Part shown: positions 47,796 to 58,835 of the stretch, in pieces
Layout of the letters: every line of letters starts with the position of its first letter
Position numbering within the stretch: the first letter of the stretch is position 1
DNA from: Pleurostoma richardsiae
Taxonomy: Eukaryota; Ascomycota; Sordariomycetes; Calosphaeriales; Pleurostomataceae
Reading direction: 5' to 3'
Assembly (NCBI GenBank): GCA_030052745.1
Contig: JANBVO010000004.1
Location: forward strand, 806,001-870,000
DNA: 64,000 nucleotides
Program-made: the position numbers and the translations under genes
Notes under the pieces: model-generated
What the model saw: the letters and a program-made list of their open reading frames with translations, nothing else
What the model was told of the DNA's origin: nothing
The model's database searches: none

Positions 47796-50499
47796 CTCTC
47801 TTTCTGTCTGTCTGACAAGACCTCCCCCGATCTTGCCCCCCCTGTCAGGTCAAGAACCCTGTCCTCCCGGAGCACGACCTCTCCTCTTCTCTGCTCTCCT
47901 CAGACAGCCCACTGCCATTGCAGCACCACGCGGACCGGTGCCTGCTAGTCGCATTGCTTCCGCTCGTCGCGGGCATTTGTTGGTTAACTCCACACGACAC
48001 CCTGTGCTGCGCGTCCAGACATCTCCTGGCTCGCTCAGCCACTACTGTACCTGCTGCTGCTAGGACAACGCCGTCGACGTCCGAGAGTGGATTGCGCCCC
48101 AGGACATACTTGCACTTACGTGCATACACCGGTTTCCGCTGCGACGTACAGAATCATCCCGTACGCATCCATCACCTCCACTCAACCCGCAGGCTAGACA
48201 GGCTATGCTTGCTACAGTACCTGGAGCTACTTCCAGGATTCTGTCTTCTGAATTCTGCACGGTGTGCGCTCCGTCGGCTGCAACCTGCTTCTCTCCTTGC
48301 CCGTCTGCTCTCCTCCAGGTCCTCGCCTACGCGCACAGTCCCTGATATTCATTCGCCGGACATTGGTGCAGGGCAGACGTTGCGTTGCCCTGTAATGCAG
48401 CACATGGGTAGCTCCTGGTTCCCATGTCAGCCTGTCTGGTAAAGGAAGGGATCGGTCATCATCAATCGCTCGTTTAGCTACCTACCTCAGCAACGAATTT
48501 TCCGCGCCCTCTAGTTAAGCAGACCAGCACACCTTATCAAAACACCTCCCCTCTCTCACTTCACCTAACCCTACGCTAAGCTCCGCGGTTGAGCAACCCC
48601 TTGGCTTCGTCTAGGTGCCTTTTCCCTAGCTGCCCGCTAGATTGGACCTGACCAGGGTGTCTACTTCTTCGTCAATATCTGTTCCAGCTCTTCTTGCGAG
48701 GACCTGATTCACCTGTGTTTCCTACTTGGCCGCTTATCTTCCACTCGTCCTTGGGATCCCGATATTAAGACCTAGCTACACCCAACAGTACGCCCGAGCC
48801 GTGGAATCCTTCTCTCCTTCCACCATCTCCTGCAAACTCGCCCCTACGGTGGACTCCGCGCGCCTGTTAGAGGTAAACAGACACAAGTTCGTCGCCGCCA
48901 CACTCGGGCCTTTCGACAGACGAGCGTCGCCAAAACCACCGTCTTTCACCTTCGGCCTTCGATCTCCGGCCATACGCGGATCGGCTGTTATTCAGTTTCG
49001 GCAAACAACCTATAGGTGACGCAGTGTACAGTACCGCGACTCTGCTGGTCAGCGCGGTGACCTTCGCTGCCGTCGCTGTCCTGCGTTTTGTCTTCGTGCC
49101 TTCTTGTCCTCGCCATTGTACCCTAGCACGGCCGGGTACTTGCTTTCACCTCCGCCTGCCGTCTTCCGTTGCCGTCTGCCCTAGTCAGATGAAATAACAG
49201 TTGGCTTCATAGCGGGTTCCTGAACGAAAGCTTCCTTTCCTCCTTCCAACTTGCGGCTAAAAGCTACGAATCGTTACTTCTTTTCCCTCTCATCTCGAAC
49301 GAGCCCGGCATAGTCACTTCCGCCCGAGTCCGTAGAGATTGGCGTTCTGTCTTGAGCGACTCACCGTGGAATATTCTACCTCTGCTTCAGCCATAGAGCG
49401 GCTCGTATGAGCGCAGGTACTCACCCACGGATTTGACGCGAGAACCAGTCCACTGCTCTATAACCTCACCCCAGTTACACAACAACGCCTTCCCTGGACG
49501 AGACATTCCCCCGTGGCGGAGGCGAGACACGACTGAGGGCGAGTGCGAGGGTGGAGAAGAGCCTACCGATGTCTCACAGCCGCACCGCAGACAAAGAGGG
49601 ACGTAACGTCCTCTTGCAGAATTTCATTTTGAACCCATTCAACCACCGATCTCGACATATCCCTCTGGCCTGCCCGCAGCCCTATTACCGGTAGATGCTA
49701 GGGCCTGTTTCTGACGATCTCCTGCCGATTCTTTGTTGTCCATGAGCGCCTCTCAATCCACGCAATTTTCCTCTCCTGACCAGAATCTGAGACATATCTT
49801 AGCGGTATCCTAGTTCTTGGCCACCCGGCGTGGACTCTGTTGTTCGACAGTCAACCCCTTCGTGTCCAGAGCCTCTTCGAGAGGAGGAGGCACCTGGCCA
49901 GCCTTTGAGCTCTCATCTCCAAACTTTTTGTCTGGATCATACCATCCCAACCACGCAACACACGGGCTTCCTCTAGGTATGCTGCTTCTCTTCAGTCCAC
50001 TCCACTCATATAGTGTACGAGCACCCTCTCACAAATCGTCCACCTTCCTTTGCCACTCACACCTTAGTCCTCACACCGGTATCTGTACCTTGTCATTTTG
50101 CAATTACGCTCGTCTTCCTCGGCGGGGAAATACCAATACACGCATTACCTTTTGTGTGCTTGTGCTCCTTGCGTTGCCTGTCTGTCTTACCAGACCTCCT
50201 ATGCGATCTCAGGAGTCAGAACTCGCTCAGACGCAGGAGGCGTTAATGACCAGCGAAAGGTCTTCAGGAGCCCGGGACGAATGCCGGAACAGATGGACTC
50301 CCTGCTGACTGGTATGCTACAGAGCACACTACCCCGTATACGCTCGTTCGGCACTCTCCGGTGGGCCTTAGAGAAACCCGTTATTCTATATCCTTGCTCT
50401 ATATTTTGGGAACAGACACCCCGCCTCTCAACGCCAAGGTGAACGAATGCAGGTCTCTCCTTCCTAGCAACATCTGTCAACATCATTACCTTTCCAGCG

Positions 50500-52575
50500 A
50501 TGGTTCAGGATCAATGGCCGAGGGAACCGCCTCGACCGACCTATTACCAGTATGACCGGCTTCCTGGTGATCAACCTGGTGACGACGGCCGGTACCACGA
50601 GACGCAAGACGGTCGACGACCACCAATTGTAGGAACCTCCGGGCTTTGTCGACACTGATACTCTGACTGATACCTTCTATAGAGCGTTGGTAGGGCACTT
50701 CGTGAGCAGTGCAATATTCCAGCCCAGCATTACTTTGTAGCGGCTGTGCTAGATGATGGGACGACCCAGATCTTTGCAGGCCCAAATCCCATCCCTCCCA
50801 ACACGATCAACTCCTTTTTCAGTATGGATAGGTACCTGCGTTGGATACAACGTCAAGGGTCATCAGCCGGTGAGCGGACTTGTCAGCCTTCTATACGCAG
50901 CCATTTCATGGGGCGCTCGCTAACGGTATTGCAGCCACGAGCCCCTTAGTTGGTGAACCAGACTTTCCTTTTGATGACTATCACCGGAGCTCTATCGGGG
51001 CGGATCTTGGGGGCCGTCGCTACGATCGAAGACGGACACAGGGCGCCGACGCGTTTGATGACGAAAGCGTGTACAAGACGCGGAAGAAGGCGAGGACTCA
51101 CACATTCCGACGAGATCAAGACCAAGCCGACGACGAACCACAGGTCCAGGTAGTACCATCGCGAAGAGGTATCAAGATTGGTAACAATAAGGAGGTGTGG
51201 GACTTCTGCGATCAGCGTTTCAAGAACCTCCAGCAGACTGCCTGCAAGCTGATAGCGAAGGCTTGGGTCAAGTTGGTGGAGCCAAAGAAGCAATCGACGC
51301 ATCCCTACACGGGGAAGGAGGAAAAGGCGCCGGACTGGTGGCCAAAGCCGTGGGGACCGAACAGAGACGAGAGGGTGCGGCATAAGGAGCCAGACCATCT
51401 TTATAAGAAAGGTTGGTTCCCTAGTTCGACATGAACTGAACCGAGAGGCAGCGGACGCCGGTTTACTAACCTCTCTGCAGAGCGTGTCTACCTCCTCAAC
51501 CACATTCTCCGCATGATAGTTGAGCCAAATCACAAGCAGCACTTGGATATACAAAAGCTCAATCTCAATGTCGCAAAGTTGGAGGAAGCAACTCTAGAAG
51601 CACTATCTGCTTTCTTTGCCGACAAAGAACACCCGGACAACGCAAAGAAGAAGCCGTTTCTAAAGGAGATCTTCAAAGTCGCGCGTTACGAGGAACGGTA
51701 CAAGAACGGAGAGATAGGTATGGCCCTCGGAGCTCCAGCGCCCTGGCACATCTGCGACTAACCGTTGTTTCTGCGCAGATGCCGACACGGAGGTTTATGT
51801 CATGGCGGATGACAAGATACCGGAAAACTATCAATCCGATGATGGAGATGGCCCCGCATCCAAGGATGAAGAAGAACAAGATCAGATCCCAGCGCCAAGT
51901 TCGGTGCCGCCGAATCTGTCACCTACAAAGACAACTTCGCAGGGGATGATTCTTACCAACACTGCGGATCAGGGACCAACGGGGTCTCTCCAGGGAAGCT
52001 CATTCATGAGCAATCTCCCAGTTCGTCCGCCTCATTACCAATCCCCGCTAGTCCCAGCAGAGCTGAGTGGCAGCCAGCAGTCCTACGTGGAAGGTGGAAG
52101 TCTCTCGGTGAACAGTCAAGCGCCGCTCCAACCTCCTAGCGCTATGTCACTTCAAGAACCGTACCCTGACCCTCATGGGGCTAGTAGGAGGCAGACAATG
52201 TTTGCTTCGCCTACTGAGTATGCAAATCCGCCTGGGCCGGCATTGTACCAGGGCTGGCAACAATCGACTACGGCCCCGAGCAACTCGCCGATGTACGCTT
52301 TCACTCAGCAACATCAAGCACCACAGCAGGGGCCTTTCGTACAACAACCGGCCGTCCCCATCGCTGCAGCGCCTCCGTATCTTGGTCAGTCATTCGATGG
52401 GATACACCGAGCTACCTATGATCCAAACCAAAGCACGATGTTCCGCAACAACTCTGTTCCACCGGTCACAGTCCCTCATACGCAGGCATATCCGAGCTAC
52501 CTACCGCACGACACGAGGGAGCTGCATCCCGTGGAACTGAAAGCAGATCCTTTGCTCCGCGGCCCTATGCATTGA
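50500..52575 (+). CDS. YDR124W-like helical-bundle protein (DUF2841 family)
   Basis: 608-residue protein with the helical-bundle domain shared by yeast YDR124W and the Aspergillus fumigatus hrmA-associated cluster protein; function not established. Exons: 50500-50628, 50683-50869, 50935-51411, 51481-51717, 51779-52575. The domain spans about 180-330: IGNNKEVWDFCDQRFKNLQQ, then AWVKLVEPKKQSTHPYTGKE, the aromatic PDWWPKPWGP segment and YLLNHILRMIVEPNHKQHLD. The N-terminus has a second conserved block (SVGRALREQCNIPAQHYFV). The C-terminal 250 residues are Gln/Pro/Ser-rich and disordered, as in transcriptional co-regulators. An acceptor-like TTTCCAG ends three bases before the ATG, so a leader intron is possible. 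The 10.6 kb of empty upstream DNA is unusual and suggests complex regulation. A nuclear role is a guess. Confidence 0.82.
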
Positions 52576-55500
52576 AACTCAAGACGGCGCCGCATCTTGC
52601 TGCTCCTGCTGCTCTTAGGTACCATTCTTCTGCAGACCACGGACGACTACTCGGATAAATGGTGGAAATATAATCAAATCTCTTGGATTGGTATGACGCT
52701 GTTGGCAGAACACAACGATGGGCTTCACGGCCACCATCATTTACGTGACGACTTTACGAACAATACTTCCTTGATATAGGAATAGTGACTGACTGGTTCG
52801 ACATCGGTCAGCAGTCATCGAGATCTTACTGTCAGAACCTGTCACCTGTGCATTTAGAGTTGTTCAGCCTCTCTGCGGCTACATCTTTGCAAGATGCTAA
52901 AGGAGTGTCAGAATACTTCTCGGCATCTTCGCACTCACAGCAAAGGCGATGCCAAAGAGCTTGAATATTAGGCGGGCAACAGTCCCGATGCTTTACGCAT
53001 ATTGTTTTCCAGCAACGCCAGGCGTTTGGTGGTAGCCATGATAGAGAGCTGTGGGCACCGAGATCGTTGCGCTTGTGGGAGGAATTCTGCTGCAAGGTGA
53101 TCCGGGCACCTTGTCCAGCCGGAGCGTTTGAGGCTGAATATACCGCGTTGACTGGCTGATTTCAAGATATCTCGGCGGCCAGCGCGTCTGTTTGGATTTG
53201 TTTAAGAACACATCTTTTGACTCATTCAAACAATAGGGTGACGATGGAGGCGCTTGTTTGTCAGCGAATCGTTGCAGCCTGTGTTTTTTTGTCTTTTTTT
53301 TCCCTTTTACTTCACACACCACGCATACGACAGGGTGTTTTCTCAACTGTTCATGGACCAGCGTCAGCTTCAGCAACTGGAGGGGCGGCTTTCGTGTGCA
53401 TTTCGAGTACGGAAAAGCAACTGAGATACCTCGGCATATACTACGAGATTTATGTTTCGTTGTCCTGTTTTCAACTCAACGGCTTCTGGGTGTGCGAATA
53501 CGTCAGCTATTGTGTGCGAGGTCTCGCCGATAACTCGCTGGGGGCAATTTCAGGTTACTGATGTCCAAGCACGGTGGGCAACGGTCAGACCCGTCGCATT
53601 CATGCGCGCTGTCTTCTCTATATCTGCGTTGCTCTGCCTGTCTGCTGCTTGTTTTGGGGGTTGAAATGCACGGTAGATACAGGGTATACTGTCATACATT
53701 CATTCCTTTGGGCTCAGGGGCACACTCTGGTAATGATTCCTCGGAGTCTGGACGAGTGTGAGAGACTCACTTAGCCATGATCTTGCATGGCACCTATATT
53801 TGGGTTGTGGATTAGGACAAATTGTGCAGGTCTGAATGGTAACACCCCGATGACACCACGTTCTGGGGCAGATGATGGGCGATCTGCTACCCCCAGAAAG
53901 GCTCCGGGGGGTTGACCGGATGGTTGGCGACTGGGCTCCAGGTACCGGAATATGGGACAGCTCTAGCTACCAACCTACCTTACCTAGCTGACGAGGAATT
54001 AATGAGTGAGCAAGTGAAACTTTGCGCCCCTGAAAGTTCGACGCTGTCGTGCCAATCATATCCCTTCGTTCTGGAATAACACCCTGCATGTGGAGACCTG
54101 CTATCAACCTGCTTGCTGTGTCTCGGCTGAGTGATAACAGTTCAACCCAAGCTAGCTTTGAAGAACGCAGATCTTCAAGCCATGATTTTCCTCTCAACCC
54201 GGTTCCCGGGTTCTCTGAAGGAAAGGTGGTTTGCCAGCTCCTGCTGAAGAGAGGAGTGTCTGGTTGACAGGAGCAGCAGGGCAAGCGAGGGTTACACAGC
54301 GTGCGCCATCTAGCGCCCCGTCAGGCCACAGTTGCTGGGCAATCCGAACCCGCCATGGGCACGTTCATTTCTTGTCAGTATATGCATGTACAGTCCGATG
54401 GACGCACGCACGTTTGCTCCAGGTGGGCTGGAATAGGCCAAGCGGTGGGCCTTGCTGGGTAGTCTGATTGCCTCCGTGATTACCGCTCACCTGTCACTTT
54501 TGCGCCTCCTTTGACTGGGGCCAGGGCATGGAGCAGAGAAGCGGATACCTCTCATCCAGGGCAAGGCTTGAGCTTGACAGGGGATGTCGTGACAAACTGG
54601 ACAGACTGTGCGAGAATGGTTAGCTTGCAGTACCAGATCTCCTAGAGATGTAGAGCCGGACCGAGTCTAGGCGGAACTGTATTTGCCATCTTATGTATGT
54701 CTGTGTACGTCTGCATACGTGCGCGACTCGCTCCTTGCGTTGGGTTGTTGCCCTTCCTTCCTGCGGACATGGCCGGCAAACACGAACCCTCGACGCGAAG
54801 GAGGCCTAAGCGTTTGGTCGCCGATGACTTCGGCGTATCCAAGCAACGCTGTGCGTGCTGCTGGATAAGGGGCATGCGGCTTTCAGCTTTTGTGGAAGTT
54901 GGCATGGGGGCAAAGAATTGATGCTGCGGCTGCGCGCATGATGAAGGGTCAGGAGGCCGGGGAGGAGATGACGAGAAGGTAACTCTATGTCCCTGCCGTC
55001 GTCTCGGCGGAGTGACCTTCGCTGCTCCTCGTTGGTGGCGGGCGCAAGCGGAAGAATTGGTGATGACGCCGACCAATTGGGCGTGTCTGGCTGAGACTGT
55101 CTGTGGTCCGTCCGACCTGGTTTGGCTTCATTAATGCTACTAATGGCGTAGGTGGAAGGTTTAAGTGTTTCTTTGTTCTCTGCCTTGGGATAGGGGAGTT
55201 ATTGGTTTCAAGGTAGATTTGGCCAACTGGACGAAGGCTGTGTCTCGCCTCTTCCTCCCGAAGACTTGGCTCTAATGGTGGAGGTAAGATGACCGACCCA
55301 GGTCTGACTGCCTTCTGCCTAGACGAAATCGCAGAGAATGAAATGATGCAAAACCCCTCAAGATCTCCTCCGCTGTGGTCGGTGGTGTGTGGTACGTTAG
55401 GGATACCGTAGCTGTCACAAGATATCCACACAGCATTTCGAGCCAGAAGTACTGTAGCCTTTCTTTAGAACCGGATTCGCAGGGGATTAGCAAGGACTAC

Positions 55501-56464
55501 TTATTCCAGCTCCAGAGAGTATGAGGCATCGATAGCTCACCACCATAGCATCTCTTCCTTCGGTCAATCTGTGGTGACAGACACGGAGACTAGAGTTTCA
55601 GGCTTACTTCCATAAAAGAATCTGGCTACCAACTTATACCAGAAGAACCTCTCCGTAGAGCAGATGGCTACCGCGGAGCAGCCAGCTACCGGACCACTGA
55701 CGAGGAGTTGCCATTTTTACTTATCACCAGTCTTTCTGTCTTGTAGTCTCCTTCCCACTTTCCGCCGAGTGCTTTTTTTTTGGGAAGTATCTTCATGATC
55801 CTCCTAATCTATTGCTCTTGGTGGCTCTTACTGGGACTATACCCTGATTTACTGTGCTTCGCAGGAGACGCGTGGCAGATCGAGATGCGAAGGCTTCGAA
55901 ACAGTGGTTTAATTATTCTTTTACACTCATCCTTCTAAATCGTTAGATGACAATCAAGATAGCTACTAGAGGAGGCTTGACGCACCGTCATCTCTACATC
56001 GATCATCCAAGGCCTGCCTGATCCTTCAAAATGGACAGGGTTAATCTCAGGAATGAGCATCAAACAAGAAGTTGGCTTTCCCGCCCCTGACTTCACTTCA
56101 GTTCGCAGCGGTCTTCATAACTGAATCACGCTGCAAAGTTGGTGATGGCCATTGCTGCTTCATGCAGCTAGCTTTCAGGACCTCGCCAGAGCCTTCGTGC
56201 GATCCTGTACACATCATGCACTTGAATCGGCATGTTGGTAGCCATTGGAGAGACGAAGATGATTGGAATCCCCAGAAGCTAGACTGGTGAGAAGTCTCTG
56301 AAAGGGACCATAACTATTATGGCTTGCCAGCTGAGATGCTGACGATGCATCTCCGTGCCGCAAAAGTCCTTTGTCGACTGATGCGTAGTGATCAGGCCGA
56401 AATACTTCCAACACTGCTCTTCCAGTGGTATCGTGTCAGTATTCCATTGTTCCGTACGAGGAGC
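52576..56464. other. 3.9-kb convergent intergenic region
   Basis: Lies between the 3' ends of the YDR124W-like and Bmt5 genes. It contains T-rich runs around 53283-53310 and scattered frames up to about 148 codons with no family features. No RNA gene or transposon remnant recognised. Confidence 0.5.
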
Positions 56465-57319
56465 TCAACCATCCGCGTCAGAGCCATCCTCATCGTCAGA
56501 TTCCCTCCGGCGTTTCTTCGAGACCGGCTTCGGCACTTCGTCCTTGCGCACAAAGACATAGCTCCGGGCAGGCCTGTCTTCCCCCTTCCAACCGCCACCA
56601 ATCTCGCCTTGCTTGTTCTTTATTACACCCAGAGTCCTCGCATGGTGATACCCAGGGTATGCCGAGGCTTGAAAGCGGAAGCTTCGCTCAACTTTGAGGT
56701 CAGAGTGCCGTCCAAGGTCCCGGATGTTCCAAAGCGTATACGGCTCGCTCTCGAAGAGTGTGACGATAATGGTCCCTCCAGGAGCCAAAGACATCATAGC
56801 CCGCTTGAAAAAGTCCACCAGGAGCTCCTGGTTGTATCGGACCTGTCGGTTGACGTCGGTGCTCTTTCCCCCGACATGGGGGAAGTTGAAGATTATTCTG
56901 TCCATTACACCCGCTCCGTCCTTGCCCTTTTTGCTGGTCCACGGTCCCATCTTCCGCGCATCAGTACCGTAGATGACCCGGCCACCTCCTGATTCGACCG
57001 TTTCTATGTTGCCAGCAACGTAGGGGTACTTGGCCATGAGCTCCTCGACGTTCGGCTCCAGAACCGTAGCCGTCACGTTCTTGCAGTCATGATGCTGCAC
57101 GAGAGAGGCTGCGAAGCTCAGGTCTCCCTCTCCAACCAAGAGAATGACATCTGACGGCGAGAAGGGTATCACGGGTTCTGACTGGCTGGCCTGCGTCTTC
57201 GCTGGATTCGGTGCGGACGACTGGCGTCGGACAGGTTGGCTCTTGCGACCTTGAGCAGGGGGCTGATGATGTTTGGAAGTCTTTTGCGCCCGGTGCAGAA
57301 GCTTCTGCTTCTTTCCCAT
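56465..57319 (-). CDS. bmt5: 25S rRNA (uridine-N3)-methyltransferase Bmt5-like (DUF2431)
   Basis: Single-exon gene of 284 residues for a nucleolar SAM-dependent enzyme; yeast Bmt5 makes m3U2634 in 25S rRNA. The first ~50 residues are basic and disordered (MGKKQKLLHRAQKTSKHH), fitting nucleolar import. The Rossmann core begins VILLVGEGDLSFAASLVQHH, the SAM-binding glycine loop of the family, followed by the acidic strand end and GTDARKMG; the family signature DRIIFNFPHVGGKS, with the Asn-Phe-Pro-His catalytic-type motif, is intact; GGTIIVTLFESEPYTLWNI follows. The C-terminus is Lys/Arg-rich then acidic. Length matches the family, and the ATG gives the expected start. Confidence 0.92.
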   Translation of the reverse strand: MGKKQKLLHRAQKTSKHHQPPAQGRKSQPVRRQSSAPNPAKTQASQSEPVIPFSPSDVILLVGEGDLSFAASLVQHHDCKNVTATVLEPNVEELMAKYPYVAGNIETVESGGGRVIYGTDARKMGPWTSKKGKDGAGVMDRIIFNFPHVGGKSTDVNRQVRYNQELLVDFFKRAMMSLAPGGTIIVTLFESEPYTLWNIRDLGRHSDLKVERSFRFQASAYPGYHHARTLGVIKNKQGEIGGGWKGEDRPARSYVFVRKDEVPKPVSKKRRRESDDEDGSDADG

Positions 57320-58835
57320 CGCTTACTGCACGAGCGGGCTCGACAACAGTGCAGTACAGATGTTTGGGCGGCGTCGCTATGGCGGAAAGGAGGCTCAAAA
57401 TGCCATGGGCCGTCGTCATGCCTCGATAGACGTCCCGCTTCGGCAACAGCCGCCTAAAATTTGGGGAATTAGCGCCTGCATTGCATGTGGGGCGGCTGGC
57501 AAGTATCCGCTACATCAGTTCGGGTACAGGGGTTTTCTCCAGACCCTCCCGTCCGCCGTCCAATTGAACTAATACCATTCTATGTACGGGCGGTTCGTGA
57601 TCCTTAAGAGGACAGCCTCGATGCAAGAGAAAGACATCCACAAATGTGGATTGTTATACGGACACGGGGATTACTGTCTGTTTCTTGATATCCGGTCTCA
57701 TTCGTTTGCAGTTCTGCTAGCGCAAGTGATGTAGGCCTCGGTCTTGATGGTCTTAGGTAGCCGTCTGCCACGTTGTCTGACTTATACACTGTCCCTCTAA
57801 TCTCGACATCACTCGGGCTGCAAATCGTAAGAAAGTCATCTGACAATTCATTGCTCGTTTTACCGAGACTTGGAAGAGAAACTGACAATTAATTATATTG
57901 TTTAGCTAGCTCTAGTGCCAGAACGTTGGGCAGCATCCTGGAGACGTCAGGGGTCTGTCCTCGCCTCCCCTTGCAGTTCTGCTCTTCCACAGCTTTCTTG
58001 CGTAAGCAACCGGCAGCAGCGCATAATACGACTCTATCCAATGTTTCAATGCTTACCTACCTATTGATCCTTCAGCCTCGGATCCTCAGTTACTGAGAGC
58101 GCATCTTGCAGCACTGCCTTCGCCGGCCGAGTCGACACGCATCTTATCATACATACGCACGCCTCTTCGTCACAGACAGGGCCGCCCGCGGCCTTCCTCT
58201 CCTTTCATTCTCCGAGCTTGACCCAGGTTTTGCCCGTTCGAGCAAAGTACTCGGTACGTGGAGCCCAGTAAGACTATTTCGGCAAGCGGGGCTAGTGCCT
58301 GATTGGTTGGCAGAACAGAAAGTCCGACAACCGATAGTTTCGGGACAGGCGAGGCAAGGTACGTACCTCCCCGGTGTGGATGTGTGTTATTCGACTTGAA
58401 AATCGAGACCGATGACCTGTTCCTCGTCGCTATTCTTGATTGACTGACACCCCCCGAGGAGATACTGGCACATGCGGGTGATTGAGACAGTCGAGTAGAC
58501 TCAAGTTCTTCGATTGTTCATTCACATATTGTGCTGCCCTCCCTCACACCGGCCTGGAAAAGATTTGCCCACATACCGTATCTCATCTTCCGGCCTCCGT
58601 ACTTCTTCTCACCCTCACTCTCTCACCAACGCGCAACCCGGCCTCTTCTCTGTCCTGAGCTCCTCCGGGATCTCTCTGGGGCCAGTCATCGTCAATTTCT
58701 TCCATCTCTGGATTCTTCACATCCCCCATCGCACATTTGCGAGCTGCCATCTGTACCCTTGTTATATACTGCAGATTTGCAGCATATCTCCACTTATCAC
58801 CCTCAGCCGGCCATCTCACTTCGGCACATGGCACC
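57320..58835. promoter_or_regulatory. Divergent promoter bmt5 / coiled-coil protein gene
   Basis: 1.5 kb between divergent starts. The part from about 58500 to 58830 is pyrimidine-rich on the plus strand and probably is the leader of the coiled-coil gene. No other coding region or RNA gene is supported. Confidence 0.5.

Larger units (their letters stand above)
39910..50499. other. 10.6-kb region without a supported gene
   Basis: Between the transporter stop and the next start codon. Frames of 60-216 codons occur on both strands, but none contains a motif, shares composition with the neighbouring genes, or is free of overlaps by equal frames on the other strand. 42700-43770 has no frame of even 60 codons on either strand. 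From about 47300 to 50450 the plus strand is strongly pyrimidine-rich, with translations full of Ser, Leu, Pro and Arg, as in long fungal leaders. Likely content is a long regulatory zone and leader of the YDR124W-like gene, perhaps with non-coding transcripts. A small frame at 40501-40689 is listed separately. Confidence 0.5.

Noticed and set aside
46749-48442. Series of plus-strand frames of 146-199 codons
   Set aside because: They lie in pyrimidine-rich DNA, overlap in different phases, and read as Ser/Pro/Leu/Arg strings typical of leaders rather than proteins.
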